Below, piece by piece: positions 52,375-60,773 of a stretch of 64,000 bases of DNA. The notes beneath the pieces were generated by a model that was given only the letters and a program-made list of their open reading frames with translations, did no database searches and was not told the DNA's origin. The number at the start of each line of letters is the position of its first letter. Position 1 is the first letter of the stretch. This DNA is from CALKJU01 sp035326425 (GTDB taxonomy: Bacteria; Pseudomonadota; Alphaproteobacteria; Geminicoccales; Geminicoccaceae), in NCBI GenBank assembly GCA_035326425.1, contig DAOLFG010000016.1, positions 1-64,000 on the forward strand, in the 5' to 3' direction. A program made the position numbers and the translations under genes.

Positions 52375-54102
52375 TCAGCTGTCGGTCCGGCTGACGGCCA
52401 ATCCCACATGCTCGGCGCCGGTGCTCGTGCGCCGATTGTCGATCCGGATGCGGTAGGTGCCGGTCCGGCTCGCCACGAACGACACGATCTCGAAATTGTT
52501 GTCCTGCGACCTCGACGCCGCGAGCTGCGTGCCGCCCGGGTCCGAGACGGCGAGATCCAGATTGGTGCTGACGGTGCTGTTGCCCTTGCCGGGCTTGTGT
52601 GCCCAGGCCAGCGCCACCCTGACCTTCTGGCCGGCGGTCGCCTGGAAGCTCTGGGTGCGCGGAAAGCCGGCGCTGCCGCCGCTGGTCTGGAACCACCACG
52701 ACGTGCCGCCGCGCAGCACCGCGTCGGCGGCGGCGAAGCGCACGGCGCCGGCGCCGTCGCGGTCGCTGAGCGTGGCCGAGCCCTCGATGTTGCGCCGCGC
52801 GCTCGCCATCAGGATGGCGCGCACGCGCTCGGCCTGGGTGGCGAGCGAGAAGGAGGCACGGTCCTGCAGCAGGCCTATGCCGGCCGCCACGTGCGGGGCC
52901 GCGAAGCTGGTGCCGCTGCCCTCGACGAAGCCGGACTTCAGCCTGGTGCTGCGGATGTCGTGGCCGGGCGCCACGAGGTCGGGCTGCTCGCGGTCGCCGT
53001 TCCTGGAAGGCGGGTCGCGATAGGCGCTGAAGCTCGGGGCGATCGCCGGACTGCAGGCGTGCAGGTCGTCGCCGAGGCCGGCGGTGCCGCGATCGGAGAA
53101 GGCGCCGACCGAGATGTCGTTGTAGGCGATCTCCGGGCTGCCCATGCGCAGCGAGCAGACGTTCGACACCGCCACCACCACGCTCACGCCGGTGTTGTAG
53201 ACCAGCCGGTCGACATATTGGGCGAAGGCGTCGAACTCGCCGTCGGTGTCCGAGCCGAAGCTCATGCTGACGGCGACGGCACCCCGGGAAACCACGCAGT
53301 CGGTGGCGGCGATCATCTCGGCATCGCTGAAATCGACGCCGATGCCGTCGAGGATCGTCACCCCCGGCGCGATCCCGCGATAGGTCGCGTGCGTGCTCTG
53401 GATGATGCCGGCCACCGCCGTCTTGTGATCGCTGGCGCCGATCCGCGATGTCGGCCGGCAGGCGGTGCGCCTGCCCGAGGGCAGGTTGGGATGGCTGGAG
53501 ATGCTGCCCTCCTCGACCACCCCGACCTTGGCGCCGGTGCCGTCGATGCCGCGCCCCTGCACCACCGATGCCTGGGTGACGACCCTGGATACATTGAGCC
53601 GCGGGCGATGGACGCGCTCCTGCAGCACGGCCTTAATGGTGGCATCGCCGGCCATGGCGGTCACCGCCGCGGCGTTGCCGACGGCGACGATCACCCCGGC
53701 ATAGTCCGAGGCGTAGACGATCTCGTGCCCGGTCCGCAGCAGCCTGCTCTCGGCGGCGGCACGACGCGCCGTCATCGCCGAGCGCACCGCCGAACGCTGC
53801 AGGGCGGCGTCGGCCGATCGCGGGATCGCCGCCGCCGGCTCGGCCGGATCGGCCAGAAGGTAGACGAGGCGCCGGCTGGTGCCGGGGCTGCTCCTCAGCG
53901 CCGAGGCCAGCGGGGCCGCGATCTTGCCGTCCGGCTCGATACTGCCGTCGGGCCCGGCGGCGGCGGGGCCGGCGCAGCAGACCGCCGCGAGGCCCGCCAG
54001 CGCAGCGAGGGCGACACGGCGGGACGGAGCGTCGAACAGCCCGGTGAACCCGCCCCTGGCGAGCGGTCCCGGACGGCGACGGACTTGCAGGCGTTTTGTC
54101 AT
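52375..54102 (-). CDS. Secreted S8 (subtilisin-like) serine protease with Glu in the Asp position
   Basis: Protein of 575 residues. An N-terminal basic stretch and hydrophobic segment (ALAALAGLAAVCC, about 30-45) ending in AAA suggests export. A propeptide-like region follows to about 175. The S8 catalytic domain shows H226 in SDHKTAVAGI, oxyanion Asn314 in VVVAVSNV, and nucleophile S399 in GSGTSFAAP. At the place of the catalytic Asp (VAVIDxG in subtilisins) the sequence is VGVVEEGS, with Glu197. The last 120 residues form a beta-sandwich (VRVALAWAHKPG), like a proprotein-convertase or pre-peptidase C-terminal domain. It may be active with an altered triad or inactive. Confidence 0.82.
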   Translation of the reverse strand: MTKRLQVRRRPGPLARGGFTGLFDAPSRRVALAALAGLAAVCCAGPAAAGPDGSIEPDGKIAAPLASALRSSPGTSRRLVYLLADPAEPAAAIPRSADAALQRSAVRSAMTARRAAAESRLLRTGHEIVYASDYAGVIVAVGNAAAVTAMAGDATIKAVLQERVHRPRLNVSRVVTQASVVQGRGIDGTGAKVGVVEEGSISSHPNLPSGRRTACRPTSRIGASDHKTAVAGIIQSTHATYRGIAPGVTILDGIGVDFSDAEMIAATDCVVSRGAVAVSMSFGSDTDGEFDAFAQYVDRLVYNTGVSVVVAVSNVCSLRMGSPEIAYNDISVGAFSDRGTAGLGDDLHACSPAIAPSFSAYRDPPSRNGDREQPDLVAPGHDIRSTRLKSGFVEGSGTSFAAPHVAAGIGLLQDRASFSLATQAERVRAILMASARRNIEGSATLSDRDGAGAVRFAAADAVLRGGTSWWFQTSGGSAGFPRTQSFQATAGQKVRVALAWAHKPGKGNSTVSTNLDLAVSDPGGTQLAASRSQDNNFEIVSFVASRTGTYRIRIDNRRTSTGAEHVGLAVSRTDS

Positions 54103-54154
54103 TGTCTTCGGCCTTTCTGGATCTCGGGCCTTTCGGGTGAGCGGCGAGGCGGGC

Positions 54155-55057
54155 CTAGGCGTCCCAGTAGGGCACCGGCCCGCAACGTTCGACCATGAAG
54201 TCGACGAACGCCCGTACCTTGGGCGAGAGGTGGCGCGAGTGCGGATAGACGGCGTAGACGCCGGCGTCCTGCACGATGAAGGGCTCCAGGATCGAGATCA
54301 GCGCGCCGACGCGCAGGTCGTTGCCGACGATGAAGCTCGGCAGGCTAGCGATTCCGAGGCCGCGGATCGCCGCAGTGCGCAGGATGTCGCCATTGTTGGC
54401 GCGCAGCGGCCCCTCGATCGCGACGGCGATCGGCCGGCTGCCGTCGACGAAGCGCCATTCGTCGGCCGGCGTGTTGAGGCTGTAGGCCAGGCAGCGGTGC
54501 CGGCGCAGATCCTCCGGCACGGCGGGGGTGCCGTGGCGGTCGAGATAGTCCGGGCTGGCGCAGATCACCCGCCGCATCGGCGCCACCTTCCTGGCCACCA
54601 GGCTGGAATCGGCCAGCCTGCCGAGCCTGATCGCCACGTCGAAGCCTTCCTCGACCAGGTCGACGTAGCGATCGTTCATCGTCACATCGAGCTCGACCTC
54701 GGGATGGCGCGCCAGGAAGTCCGGCACGGCCGCGGCGAGATGCAGGAACCCGAAGCTCATCGGCGCATTCAGCCTCAACCGGCCGCGCGGCGTCTCGCGC
54801 AGGCGGCTGATGGACAGGTTGGCTTCGTCGAGCTCCCCCAGGATGCGGCTGATCCGCTCGTGATAGGCCTTGCCCTCCTCGGTGAGGGAAAGGGCGCGGG
54901 TCGTGCGGTGGAACAGGCGCGTTCCGACCTCGCCCTCGAGGGCGGCGATCTGCCGGCTGACCAGCGATTTCGACCGGCGCAGGCGCCTCGCCGCCGCCGT
55001 GAACGAGCCCGAGGCGGCGACCTGGACGAAGGCCTCCATATTGCTCAGCCGATCCAT
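54155..55057 (-). CDS. LysR-family transcriptional regulator
   Basis: Regulator of 300 residues. The N-terminal LysR helix-turn-helix includes FVQVAASGSFTAAARRL and VSRQIAALE, and LFHRTTRALSLTEEG completes it. The effector domain has the usual GRLRLNAPMSFG block. ATG 55057 is chosen as the start; the longer frame would run through the divergent gene. It is divergent from the isochorismatase-like gene with 129 bp between, the standard arrangement for a LysR activator of that gene. Confidence 0.9.
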   Translation of the reverse strand: MDRLSNMEAFVQVAASGSFTAAARRLRRSKSLVSRQIAALEGEVGTRLFHRTTRALSLTEEGKAYHERISRILGELDEANLSISRLRETPRGRLRLNAPMSFGFLHLAAAVPDFLARHPEVELDVTMNDRYVDLVEEGFDVAIRLGRLADSSLVARKVAPMRRVICASPDYLDRHGTPAVPEDLRRHRCLAYSLNTPADEWRFVDGSRPIAVAIEGPLRANNGDILRTAAIRGLGIASLPSFIVGNDLRVGALISILEPFIVQDAGVYAVYPHSRHLSPKVRAFVDFMVERCGPVPYWDA

Positions 55058-55186
55058 GTCGGTCCTGTCCTGTGCAACAATCTGGTGCCAGCTCAGCATA
55101 TTGTTGCAAGGCAAGCCAGCGGGCAGGCTCGTCCGCAACTCAACCGGCCGCGAGGCTCGTCCCTCCGGCTCAACGAGGAGGAAGAG
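55058..55186. promoter_or_regulatory. Divergent LysR/isochorismatase promoter region
   Basis: The 129-bp gap contains TGTGCAACAATCTGGTG (55070-55086) and CATATTGTTGCAAGG (55098-55112); ACAAT and ATTGT are inverted around 20 bases apart, and GCAACAAT/ATTGTTGC is a perfect 8-bp inverted repeat. This fits a LysR T-N11-A-type site. GAGGAGGAAGAG lies just before ATG 55187. Confidence 0.5.
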
Positions 55187-55810
55187 ATGGCCTACACCTA
55201 CAGGAAGCTGGACAAGGACAACGCCGTCGTCCTGATGGTCGACCACCAGGCCGGGCTAATCTCGCTCGTGCAGGACTACTCGCCCAACGAGTTCAAGAAC
55301 AACGTGCTGGCGCTGGCCGACATCGCCAGGTTCTTCGGGCTGCCGACCATCCTGACCACCAGCTTCGACGAGGGGCCGAACGGCCCGCTGGTGCCCGAGC
55401 TGGTCGAGATGTTCCCGGACGCGCCGTTCATCCATCGCCCGGGGCAGATCAACGCCTGGGACAACGAGGACTTCGTCGCGGCGATCGAGGCCACCGGCCG
55501 CAGGCAGCTGATCATCGCCGGCGTCGTCACCGACGTCTGCGTCGCCTTCCCGACCCTGTCGGCGATCGAGGCCGGCTACGAGGTGTTCGTCGTCACCGAC
55601 GCCTCGGGCACCTTCGACATCAACGTGCGCAACGCGGCGCTGATGCGGATGCAGGCGGCGGGTGCCCAGATGATGAACTGGTTCGCCGTGGCCTGCGAGC
55701 TGCATCGGGACTGGCGCAACGACATGGAGGGCCTGGGCAACCTGCTCTCCAACCACATCCCGAACTACCGCAACCTGATGAGCAGCTACTTCGCCCGCGC
55801 CAGGAAGTGA
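55187..55810 (+). CDS. Isochorismatase-family (YcaC-like) cysteine hydrolase
   Basis: Protein of 207 residues of the cysteine-hydrolase superfamily. The triad is visible: Asp in LMVDHQAG (D19), a Lys/Arg-bearing middle strand, and the catalytic Cys in GVVTDVCV. The length and the SFDEGPNGPLVPEL block match YcaC-like enzymes. GAGGAGGAAGAG precedes the ATG. The divergent LysR protein probably controls it. Family members hydrolyse amides or isochorismate-like ethers; the substrate is unknown. Confidence 0.87.
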   Translation: MAYTYRKLDKDNAVVLMVDHQAGLISLVQDYSPNEFKNNVLALADIARFFGLPTILTTSFDEGPNGPLVPELVEMFPDAPFIHRPGQINAWDNEDFVAAIEATGRRQLIIAGVVTDVCVAFPTLSAIEAGYEVFVVTDASGTFDINVRNAALMRMQAAGAQMMNWFAVACELHRDWRNDMEGLGNLLSNHIPNYRNLMSSYFARARK

Positions 55811-55985
55811 GCGCGCGACCGGGAGGGCGACCGATGCCATGCCGGCGGGCACGGGGCCGGGCCGGCGCCCTCCTGGCTGGCGGCCCGGCCTGCGGACAGA
55901 GGCCAAGCACGGCCACACCGGATCTGATCCTGCACAACGGCAGGCTCGCCACGCTCGATCCCGCCAGGCGGGGCGGCGCTCGGCG

Positions 55986-56798
55986 CTACATCCGCTCGAC
56001 CTCGGTACCCGCCAGCTCCGCCGCCGCCAGCCGGGCCACCGCCAGATCGAGATCGGCCGGATCGCCATCGTCGAGGATCCAGGTCGCCGACAGGCCGGCA
56101 TAGGCCAGGATCCAGCGCAGCAGCCGTGGACGCTCCAGCCCAGCGGCCTCGGCGACGATGTCCGCCTGCCGGGCCAAGCGACCGGGGTCGGTGGCGACGT
56201 GGATGTCCGGATTGCGGAAGAGGTTGGCGAAGTCGAAGCCGCGCTCGCCGTGGAGGCGCTTGGGGTCGATGGCGCACCAGCCCTGCTCGCCGACATCGAG
56301 CACATTGTCGTGGTGCAGGTCGCCATGCAGCACTGTCGGCTCCCGCGGCTCGGCCAGCAGCTCACGCGCCACGGCCGCAGCTCGCGCGACGACGCCACCA
56401 TGGCGCTCGGCGCCCCGCCACAAGGCCTCGAACCAGCCCTCCAACGGCACCAGCTCCGGCAGCGGCCGCGGCCGTGGCGCATGCAGCCTCGCCGCCACGG
56501 CGCAGATGATCCGGCTGGCCTCGTCGTCGCGGCCTTCGCGCGCCATCGCTACCAGCGAGCGCGTCCCGAGCGCCCGCTCCAATAGGAGAGCGTCGCCCTC
56601 GTGCTCGAGCACGGGCATGGCGCCATCGCCATCCCACCAGCGCATCAGCACCGCCCCGAAGCGTTCCTCGGCCTCGCAGGCGATCTTCAGCATCGCCGGC
56701 CGCCCGCGACAGCGCACCGGCAGGAGCCGGCTGCTGTGCGTGACCATGGGCTCGCCGTCCGGCTCGAGATCCCAGCGTGCCAGCCACGTGTCGAACAT
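55986..56798 (-). CDS. APH(6)/streptomycin 6-kinase-like phosphotransferase
   Basis: Protein of 270 residues with the aminoglycoside phosphotransferase fold. The catalytic loop is LHGDLHHDNVL, with the Asp and Asn used for phosphate transfer, and the metal site is IDPKRLHGE in place of DFG. FDFANLFRNPD follows as in the APH(6)/hydroxyurea-resistance group. ATG 56798 has GGGAG close upstream. This group phosphorylates streptomycin or related molecules, but chromosomal members often have other substrates; resistance is not shown. It is divergent from the next gene by about 50 bp. Confidence 0.8.
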   Translation of the reverse strand: MFDTWLARWDLEPDGEPMVTHSSRLLPVRCRGRPAMLKIACEAEERFGAVLMRWWDGDGAMPVLEHEGDALLLERALGTRSLVAMAREGRDDEASRIICAVAARLHAPRPRPLPELVPLEGWFEALWRGAERHGGVVARAAAVARELLAEPREPTVLHGDLHHDNVLDVGEQGWCAIDPKRLHGERGFDFANLFRNPDIHVATDPGRLARQADIVAEAAGLERPRLLRWILAYAGLSATWILDDGDPADLDLAVARLAAAELAGTEVERM

Positions 56799-56851
56799 CA
56801 CGCTCCCGTCGCTGCAGATGTGCAAAGCTGGATCCAGTCCGGAGAGATCCC

Positions 56852-57964
56852 ATGCGCATCGCCACCTACAATGTCGAGAACCTGTTCGACCGTGCCAAGG
56901 TGATGAACCAGGACAGCTGGGCAGAGGGGCGGCCGACGCTCGACCGCTTCGCCGAGCTCAACGCCCTGCTCGCCCGGATCGCCTACAGCCCCGCCGACAA
57001 GGTGCGCATGGCCGAGCTGATGGTCGAGCTGGGGCTGGAGAAGAGCGATACCGGCCCCTTCGTGCTGCTGCGCCGCAACCGCGGCAAGCTGCTGCGGCGG
57101 CCGAAGACGGGCGGCATCGAGATCACCGCCGACGGCCGCGCCGACTGGGCGGGCTCGCTGGAGCTGCGCGACGAGCCGGTGGGCGAAGGCGCGATGCGCA
57201 ACACCGCCCGCGCCATGATCGATCTTCGGGCGGATGTGCTGGCGGTGGTCGAGGCCGAGAGCCGGCCGGTGCTGGCGGCGTTCAACACCGAGATCGTCAA
57301 GGCCCTGGGCGGCGCGCCGTTCCGCCACGTCATGGTGATCGACGGCAACGACGAGCGCGGCATCGACGTCGGCCTGATGAGCCGGGCGGGCTTCCCGATC
57401 GGCGTGATGCGCAGCCATGTCGACGACCGGCTGACGGACGGCACGCCGGTATTCTCGCGCGACTGCCCGGAATTCTCGGTGGCAACGCCCTCCGGCAATC
57501 GGCTGACGATGCTGGTCAACCACTTCAAGAGCAAGGGCTATGGCGGCAAGGCGGCGTCGGACGCGAGAAGGAAGGCGCAGAGCGCACGGGTGCGCGAGAT
57601 CTGCCGGGAGCTGATGCAGGCGGGCCAGGACCTGCTCGCCGTCGTCGGCGACCTCAACGACACGCCCGACAGCGATCCGCTGGCGCCGCTCCTCGCCGAT
57701 GGCGAGCTGCGCGACGTCTTCGGCCATCCGGCGTTCGAGGACGGCGGCTGGCCCGGCACCTACGGCCTGTGCAACGCCGGCAACAAGATCGACTATCTGC
57801 TGTTGTCGCCGAAACTGTGGGAGCGGGTCACGGCCGGCGGGGTGTTCCGGCGCGCCATGTGGCCGGGCTCACGGCCCAGGCGCTGGGAATGCTATGCCGA
57901 GCTGGCGCGGCCGGAGGACGCCGGCTCGGACCACGCGGCGGTGTGGGCCGACATCGACATCTGA
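56852..57964 (+). CDS. Endonuclease/exonuclease/phosphatase-family protein
   Basis: Protein of 370 residues of the EEP superfamily. It has the N-terminal IATYNVENLF strand (Asn), a metal-binding Glu in LAVVEAESRP, His-Lys in VNHFKSKGYGG, VVGDLNDTPDS (Asp-x-Asn) and the terminal SDHAAVWADID (Asp-His). All catalytic residues of DNase I-like enzymes are thus present. GGAGAG precedes ATG 56852. No signal peptide is seen. The target, nucleic acid or phosphoester, is open. Confidence 0.87.
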   Translation: MRIATYNVENLFDRAKVMNQDSWAEGRPTLDRFAELNALLARIAYSPADKVRMAELMVELGLEKSDTGPFVLLRRNRGKLLRRPKTGGIEITADGRADWAGSLELRDEPVGEGAMRNTARAMIDLRADVLAVVEAESRPVLAAFNTEIVKALGGAPFRHVMVIDGNDERGIDVGLMSRAGFPIGVMRSHVDDRLTDGTPVFSRDCPEFSVATPSGNRLTMLVNHFKSKGYGGKAASDARRKAQSARVREICRELMQAGQDLLAVVGDLNDTPDSDPLAPLLADGELRDVFGHPAFEDGGWPGTYGLCNAGNKIDYLLLSPKLWERVTAGGVFRRAMWPGSRPRRWECYAELARPEDAGSDHAAVWADIDI

Positions 57965-57973
57965 CGGACGCGC

Positions 57974-58906
57974 TCAAGCGCCGTCGCCGGCCGCGGTGGC
58001 GACGACCTCGTCACCTTCCATCAGCCCGTCGATCACGCCCGCCTTCAGGAAGGTCTCTGCCGGGACATGGAAGAGGCGGTCGCTGGGCGTTCTCGCGGCC
58101 TTGCGGACGATGGCGCGCGGCACCTTGTGCGCCAGCAGGAATGCCCGCGCCTCCGATTCGGCCGCCTGCCTGCTGAAGCGGGCCATCTCATCGTCGGCAT
58201 CGACGACGCTTCCCACGGCGTGCAGGCCGTAGCTCAGCGAACGGTCGGCGTAGGACCGCGGCGAGGCGATGGCCACGATCACGCAGGCGCTGTCGCAGGC
58301 CTCGCGGGCGATGACCTGGACGTCGCGCCGCTCGAGGAAGGCCGCGATGGCGAGCGCCTCGTCGATCAGGCCGCCCGGGCTGGTGATCTCCAGGATCGCG
58401 ATCGAGCCCAGCTCGCGCTCGACCGCTTCGAGCCGTGCCAGCATGCCGATGCCGATGTCGCCATGCAGATGCACACGCCGCTGCGCGGCGTCGGTGCGCA
58501 GCGTGTAGTCGTAGGACGAGGCCGCCAGTCGCACCTCGGCCCATCTCGGCGCCTGGAAGATCGACGTCGCCAGCACGAGCGACTGGAACGCGAACAGCAG
58601 CAGGCAGCAGGCGACGGCCCCGCCGCCCCGCCCGTGCCGGATCGTCCGGTAGGGGTGCCGCCAGAGCGCCCGCAGCAGCATGCCGCCGGCGAGCAGGAGC
58701 AGGGCCATCAGGACCAGGCGGAGGAAGATGACCACGGCGGCGGCCTCGCCGACCTTCGCCCGATCGGCGATGGCCGTGCCGAGCGCGTCGACGGCGGCCA
58801 GGAGGCCGGCGCAGGCGAGAAAGCCGAGGAGTCGATAGAGGAAGCCCCGCGCCGACTTGGCCGAGGCTCGCGGGGATGCGGACTGGAATGCCGGGGCCGC
58901 GAGCAT
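57974..58906 (-). CDS. Membrane-anchored ClpP/SppA-like serine protease (COG3904-like)
   Basis: Protein of 310 residues with three predicted membrane segments in the first 120 residues and a soluble ClpP/crotonase-fold domain from about 130. The domain has LHGDIGIG (oxyanion-type Gly), ITSPGG at 175-179, nucleophile S206 in ACDSAC and H229 in SYGLHA. The nucleophile and His spacing match the COG3904 family of periplasmic ClpP-like proteins rather than cytoplasmic ClpP. The protease probably faces the periplasm. It is 12 bp downstream of an RDD gene on the same strand. Substrates are unknown. Confidence 0.75.
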   Translation of the reverse strand: MLAAPAFQSASPRASAKSARGFLYRLLGFLACAGLLAAVDALGTAIADRAKVGEAAAVVIFLRLVLMALLLLAGGMLLRALWRHPYRTIRHGRGGGAVACCLLLFAFQSLVLATSIFQAPRWAEVRLAASSYDYTLRTDAAQRRVHLHGDIGIGMLARLEAVERELGSIAILEITSPGGLIDEALAIAAFLERRDVQVIAREACDSACVIVAIASPRSYADRSLSYGLHAVGSVVDADDEMARFSRQAAESEARAFLLAHKVPRAIVRKAARTPSDRLFHVPAETFLKAGVIDGLMEGDEVVATAAGDGA

Positions 58907-58918
58907 CGCCGCCGGCCC

Positions 58919-59569
58919 TCAGCCGCCGTAGATGCCGTAGGCCAACCAGCCCAGCAGCATCGCCACGCCCAGGACGTCGAGCGCGCGCTGCGCAGCACCG
59001 ACGGGCCGGTGCAGCACCGCCAGCCCCTGCGCGGCGTCCCAAGGCGTGGTGCCCGCATCCTTCAATCGCCGGTAGGCCGCGATCATCGCGAGGTAGGCGA
59101 GGATCGGCAGTTGCAGGCAGATCCCCACGATCCAGACGTGCAGCTCGCGGCGGAAGGCGCGGGCGATGCCAATGGGATTGCCCGTACCGTCGACCACCTT
59201 CACCCCGAAGACGGCCTTGCCGATCGTCGAGCCGCTGAGGCCGATGAACACGGCGTTGAGGGGCATGGCGACGAACGCGCCGAACAGCGCGTCCAGGATC
59301 GCGCCGTAGCGCATCTCGAACAGGCCGAAGAACCGGTCGGCCGACAGCGGCGCGAAGCCGTAGAGCGCCCAGGCGACGAAGTGGGTGCCGACGATGCCGC
59401 TGACGACGAGGTCGACCTCGCGGGCCAGGAACCGCCGCCACGGCGCGATCCGGGGACCGGACCACATCGCCGGAACCGCGACGGGCGGTATCGCCACCCG
59501 CTCGCCTGCGGGGGCATCGAACGACAGCAGCAGCTCGGACGTCGGTTGCCGCGTGGGCCGGAAATCCAT
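58919..59569 (-). CDS. RDD-family membrane protein
   Basis: Membrane protein of 216 residues. The RDD signature is the Arg-x-x-Ala-x-x-x-Asp pattern in RRFLAREVDLVV and GSTIGKAVFGVKVVD is the loop that follows the second segment; IGIARAFRREL begins the third. Five hydrophobic segments are seen. ATG 59569 is the likely start. The family is linked with ion or stress transport without a firm general function. It is co-oriented with the ClpP-like protease gene 12 bp downstream. Confidence 0.8.
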   Translation of the reverse strand: MDFRPTRQPTSELLLSFDAPAGERVAIPPVAVPAMWSGPRIAPWRRFLAREVDLVVSGIVGTHFVAWALYGFAPLSADRFFGLFEMRYGAILDALFGAFVAMPLNAVFIGLSGSTIGKAVFGVKVVDGTGNPIGIARAFRRELHVWIVGICLQLPILAYLAMIAAYRRLKDAGTTPWDAAQGLAVLHRPVGAAQRALDVLGVAMLLGWLAYGIYGG

Positions 59570-59627
59570 GCCGCCATCATATGACGAAGTTTCTATGAAC
59601 GCCAGGATTTGGTCTCGGCAGCGCCGG

Positions 59628-59972
59628 TCAGCCATGCACCAGCAGGCTGCTCTCCGGTGCCTGGCCGCGCTCGCTCATGCCGTAGTCGCGGATGACGCCG
59701 GCGACGCGCAGCCGGTAGTCGCGGAACACGCCGGCCCTGCCCGCCTTCTGCGCCGCGCGGTGGCGTGGCCGCGCCCGCCAGCGGGCCAGCGCCTCCTCGT
59801 CGCGCCAGACCGACAAGGACAGCAGCTTGCCGGGCTCGGTCAGGCTCTCGAACCGCTCGACCGAGACGAAGCCGTCGATCTCCGCCAGCTCGTCACGCAG
59901 GGCCGCCGCCATGCCGAGATATTCCTCGCGACGTCCCTCGGTCGGCCAGACCTCGAAGATAACGGCGATCAT
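59628..59972 (-). CDS. Antibiotic-biosynthesis-monooxygenase (ABM) family protein
   Basis: Small protein of 114 residues with a single ABM domain: MIAVIFEVWPTEG, EIDGFVSVERFESL, LLSLSVWRDEEALARW and RHRAAQKAGRAGVF. The C-terminal FRDYRLRVAGVIRDYGM is a pattern found in ABM members of proteobacteria. ATG 59972 is preferred. It is a single gene between the RDD gene and the toxin-antitoxin operon. Less similar to the heme-oxygenase branch than the ABM gene at 47788. Confidence 0.8.
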   Translation of the reverse strand: MIAVIFEVWPTEGRREEYLGMAAALRDELAEIDGFVSVERFESLTEPGKLLSLSVWRDEEALARWRARPRHRAAQKAGRAGVFRDYRLRVAGVIRDYGMSERGQAPESSLLVHG

Positions 59973-60030
59973 GACGTTCTCCGCAAACTGCCGGTCTTGG
60001 AGAGACAGATTGCATGATCCCACCCATCTG

Positions 60031-60050
60031 GGATATCAATGATATCAATG
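60031..60050 (+). promoter_or_regulatory. Operator-like repeat before the antitoxin gene
   Basis: GATATCAAT occurs twice in tandem (60032-60040 and 60041-60049), each with the palindrome GATATC. The repeat is 14 bases before the antitoxin ATG, the position at which FitAB/VapBC complexes bind to repress their own operon. Confidence 0.5.
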
Positions 60051-60063
60051 CTAGGCTGAAGCG

Positions 60064-60303
60064 ATGACCAAAACCCTGCTCGTGCGAAATGTCGATACCG
60101 AGACCGCCCGCAGGCTGCGCTTGCGGGCGGCGCGCCACGGCCGATCCATGGAGGCCGAGCATCGGGAGATCCTGCGCGCCGCGCTTGCCGACGACAGCGC
60201 CGAATCCTTCTGGGATCTCGCCGACAAGATCCGTGGACTCACTGAAGGCACGACTCAAGTGCCCTCGGAGGTTCTGCTTCGCGAATCGCGTGATGAGCGG
60301 TGA
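60064..60303 (+). CDS. FitA/VapB-type antitoxin (ribbon-helix-helix)
   Basis: Antitoxin of 79 residues. The first 45 residues are a FitA-like ribbon-helix-helix: TLLVRNVDTETARRLRLRAA then GRSMEAEHREILRAAL. The C-terminal part (about 50-79) would wrap the toxin. The gene overlaps the PIN-toxin gene by 4 bp. Direct repeats just upstream are probable autoregulatory sites. Confidence 0.88.
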   Translation: MTKTLLVRNVDTETARRLRLRAARHGRSMEAEHREILRAALADDSAESFWDLADKIRGLTEGTTQVPSEVLLRESRDER

Positions 60304-60773
60304 ACCTCTATGTCGTCGACGCCAGCGTGGCGATCAAATGGGTCGTCAGCGAGGTCCACTCCGACATCGCCATGAGCCTGCGCCGCCATCGGCTGGCGGC
60401 GCCGGAGCTGCTCGGCCCGGAATGTGCGAACATCCTGTGGAAAAAGGTTCGTCTCGGCCACATTTCTGACGAGGTCGCATCGATCGCTGCGGCTGGCCTG
60501 GAACGCATGCCGGTTGCGCTCCATTCGACAAGACCGCTGATCCGACAGGCTACAGTGTTGTCGATCGCGCTCGGACATCCGGCCTATGACTGCTTTTATC
60601 TGTCTCTCGCCCTGACGATCGGCTGCCAGTTCATTACCGCCGACGAGCGGCTGGTGCGTCGCCTCGACCAGCCAGATGCGAAAGGCTGGCGTCAGCAGGT
60701 CCTGTCGTTGCGCGACGCTGCAATCAGCCCAACACCTCCACCCGATCCGTCCGATAGAGACTCCGGTCGCTGA
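60300..60773 (+). CDS. VapC/FitB-type PIN-domain toxin
   Basis: PIN ribonuclease toxin of 157 residues. The acidic residues of the active site are complete: D7 in YVVDASVAIKW, E41 in GPECANILW, D97 in AYDCFYL and D115 in ITADERLV. GTG 60300 overlaps the antitoxin stop. The last 15-20 residues (SPTPPPDPSDRDSGR) exceed the usual length and are encoded by DNA that is also the 3' end of the opposing gene, a convergent overlap of 50 bp. Toxin and antitoxin are both intact, so the module may be active. Confidence 0.88.
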   Translation: MNLYVVDASVAIKWVVSEVHSDIAMSLRRHRLAAPELLGPECANILWKKVRLGHISDEVASIAAAGLERMPVALHSTRPLIRQATVLSIALGHPAYDCFYLSLALTIGCQFITADERLVRRLDQPDAKGWRQQVLSLRDAAISPTPPPDPSDRDSGR

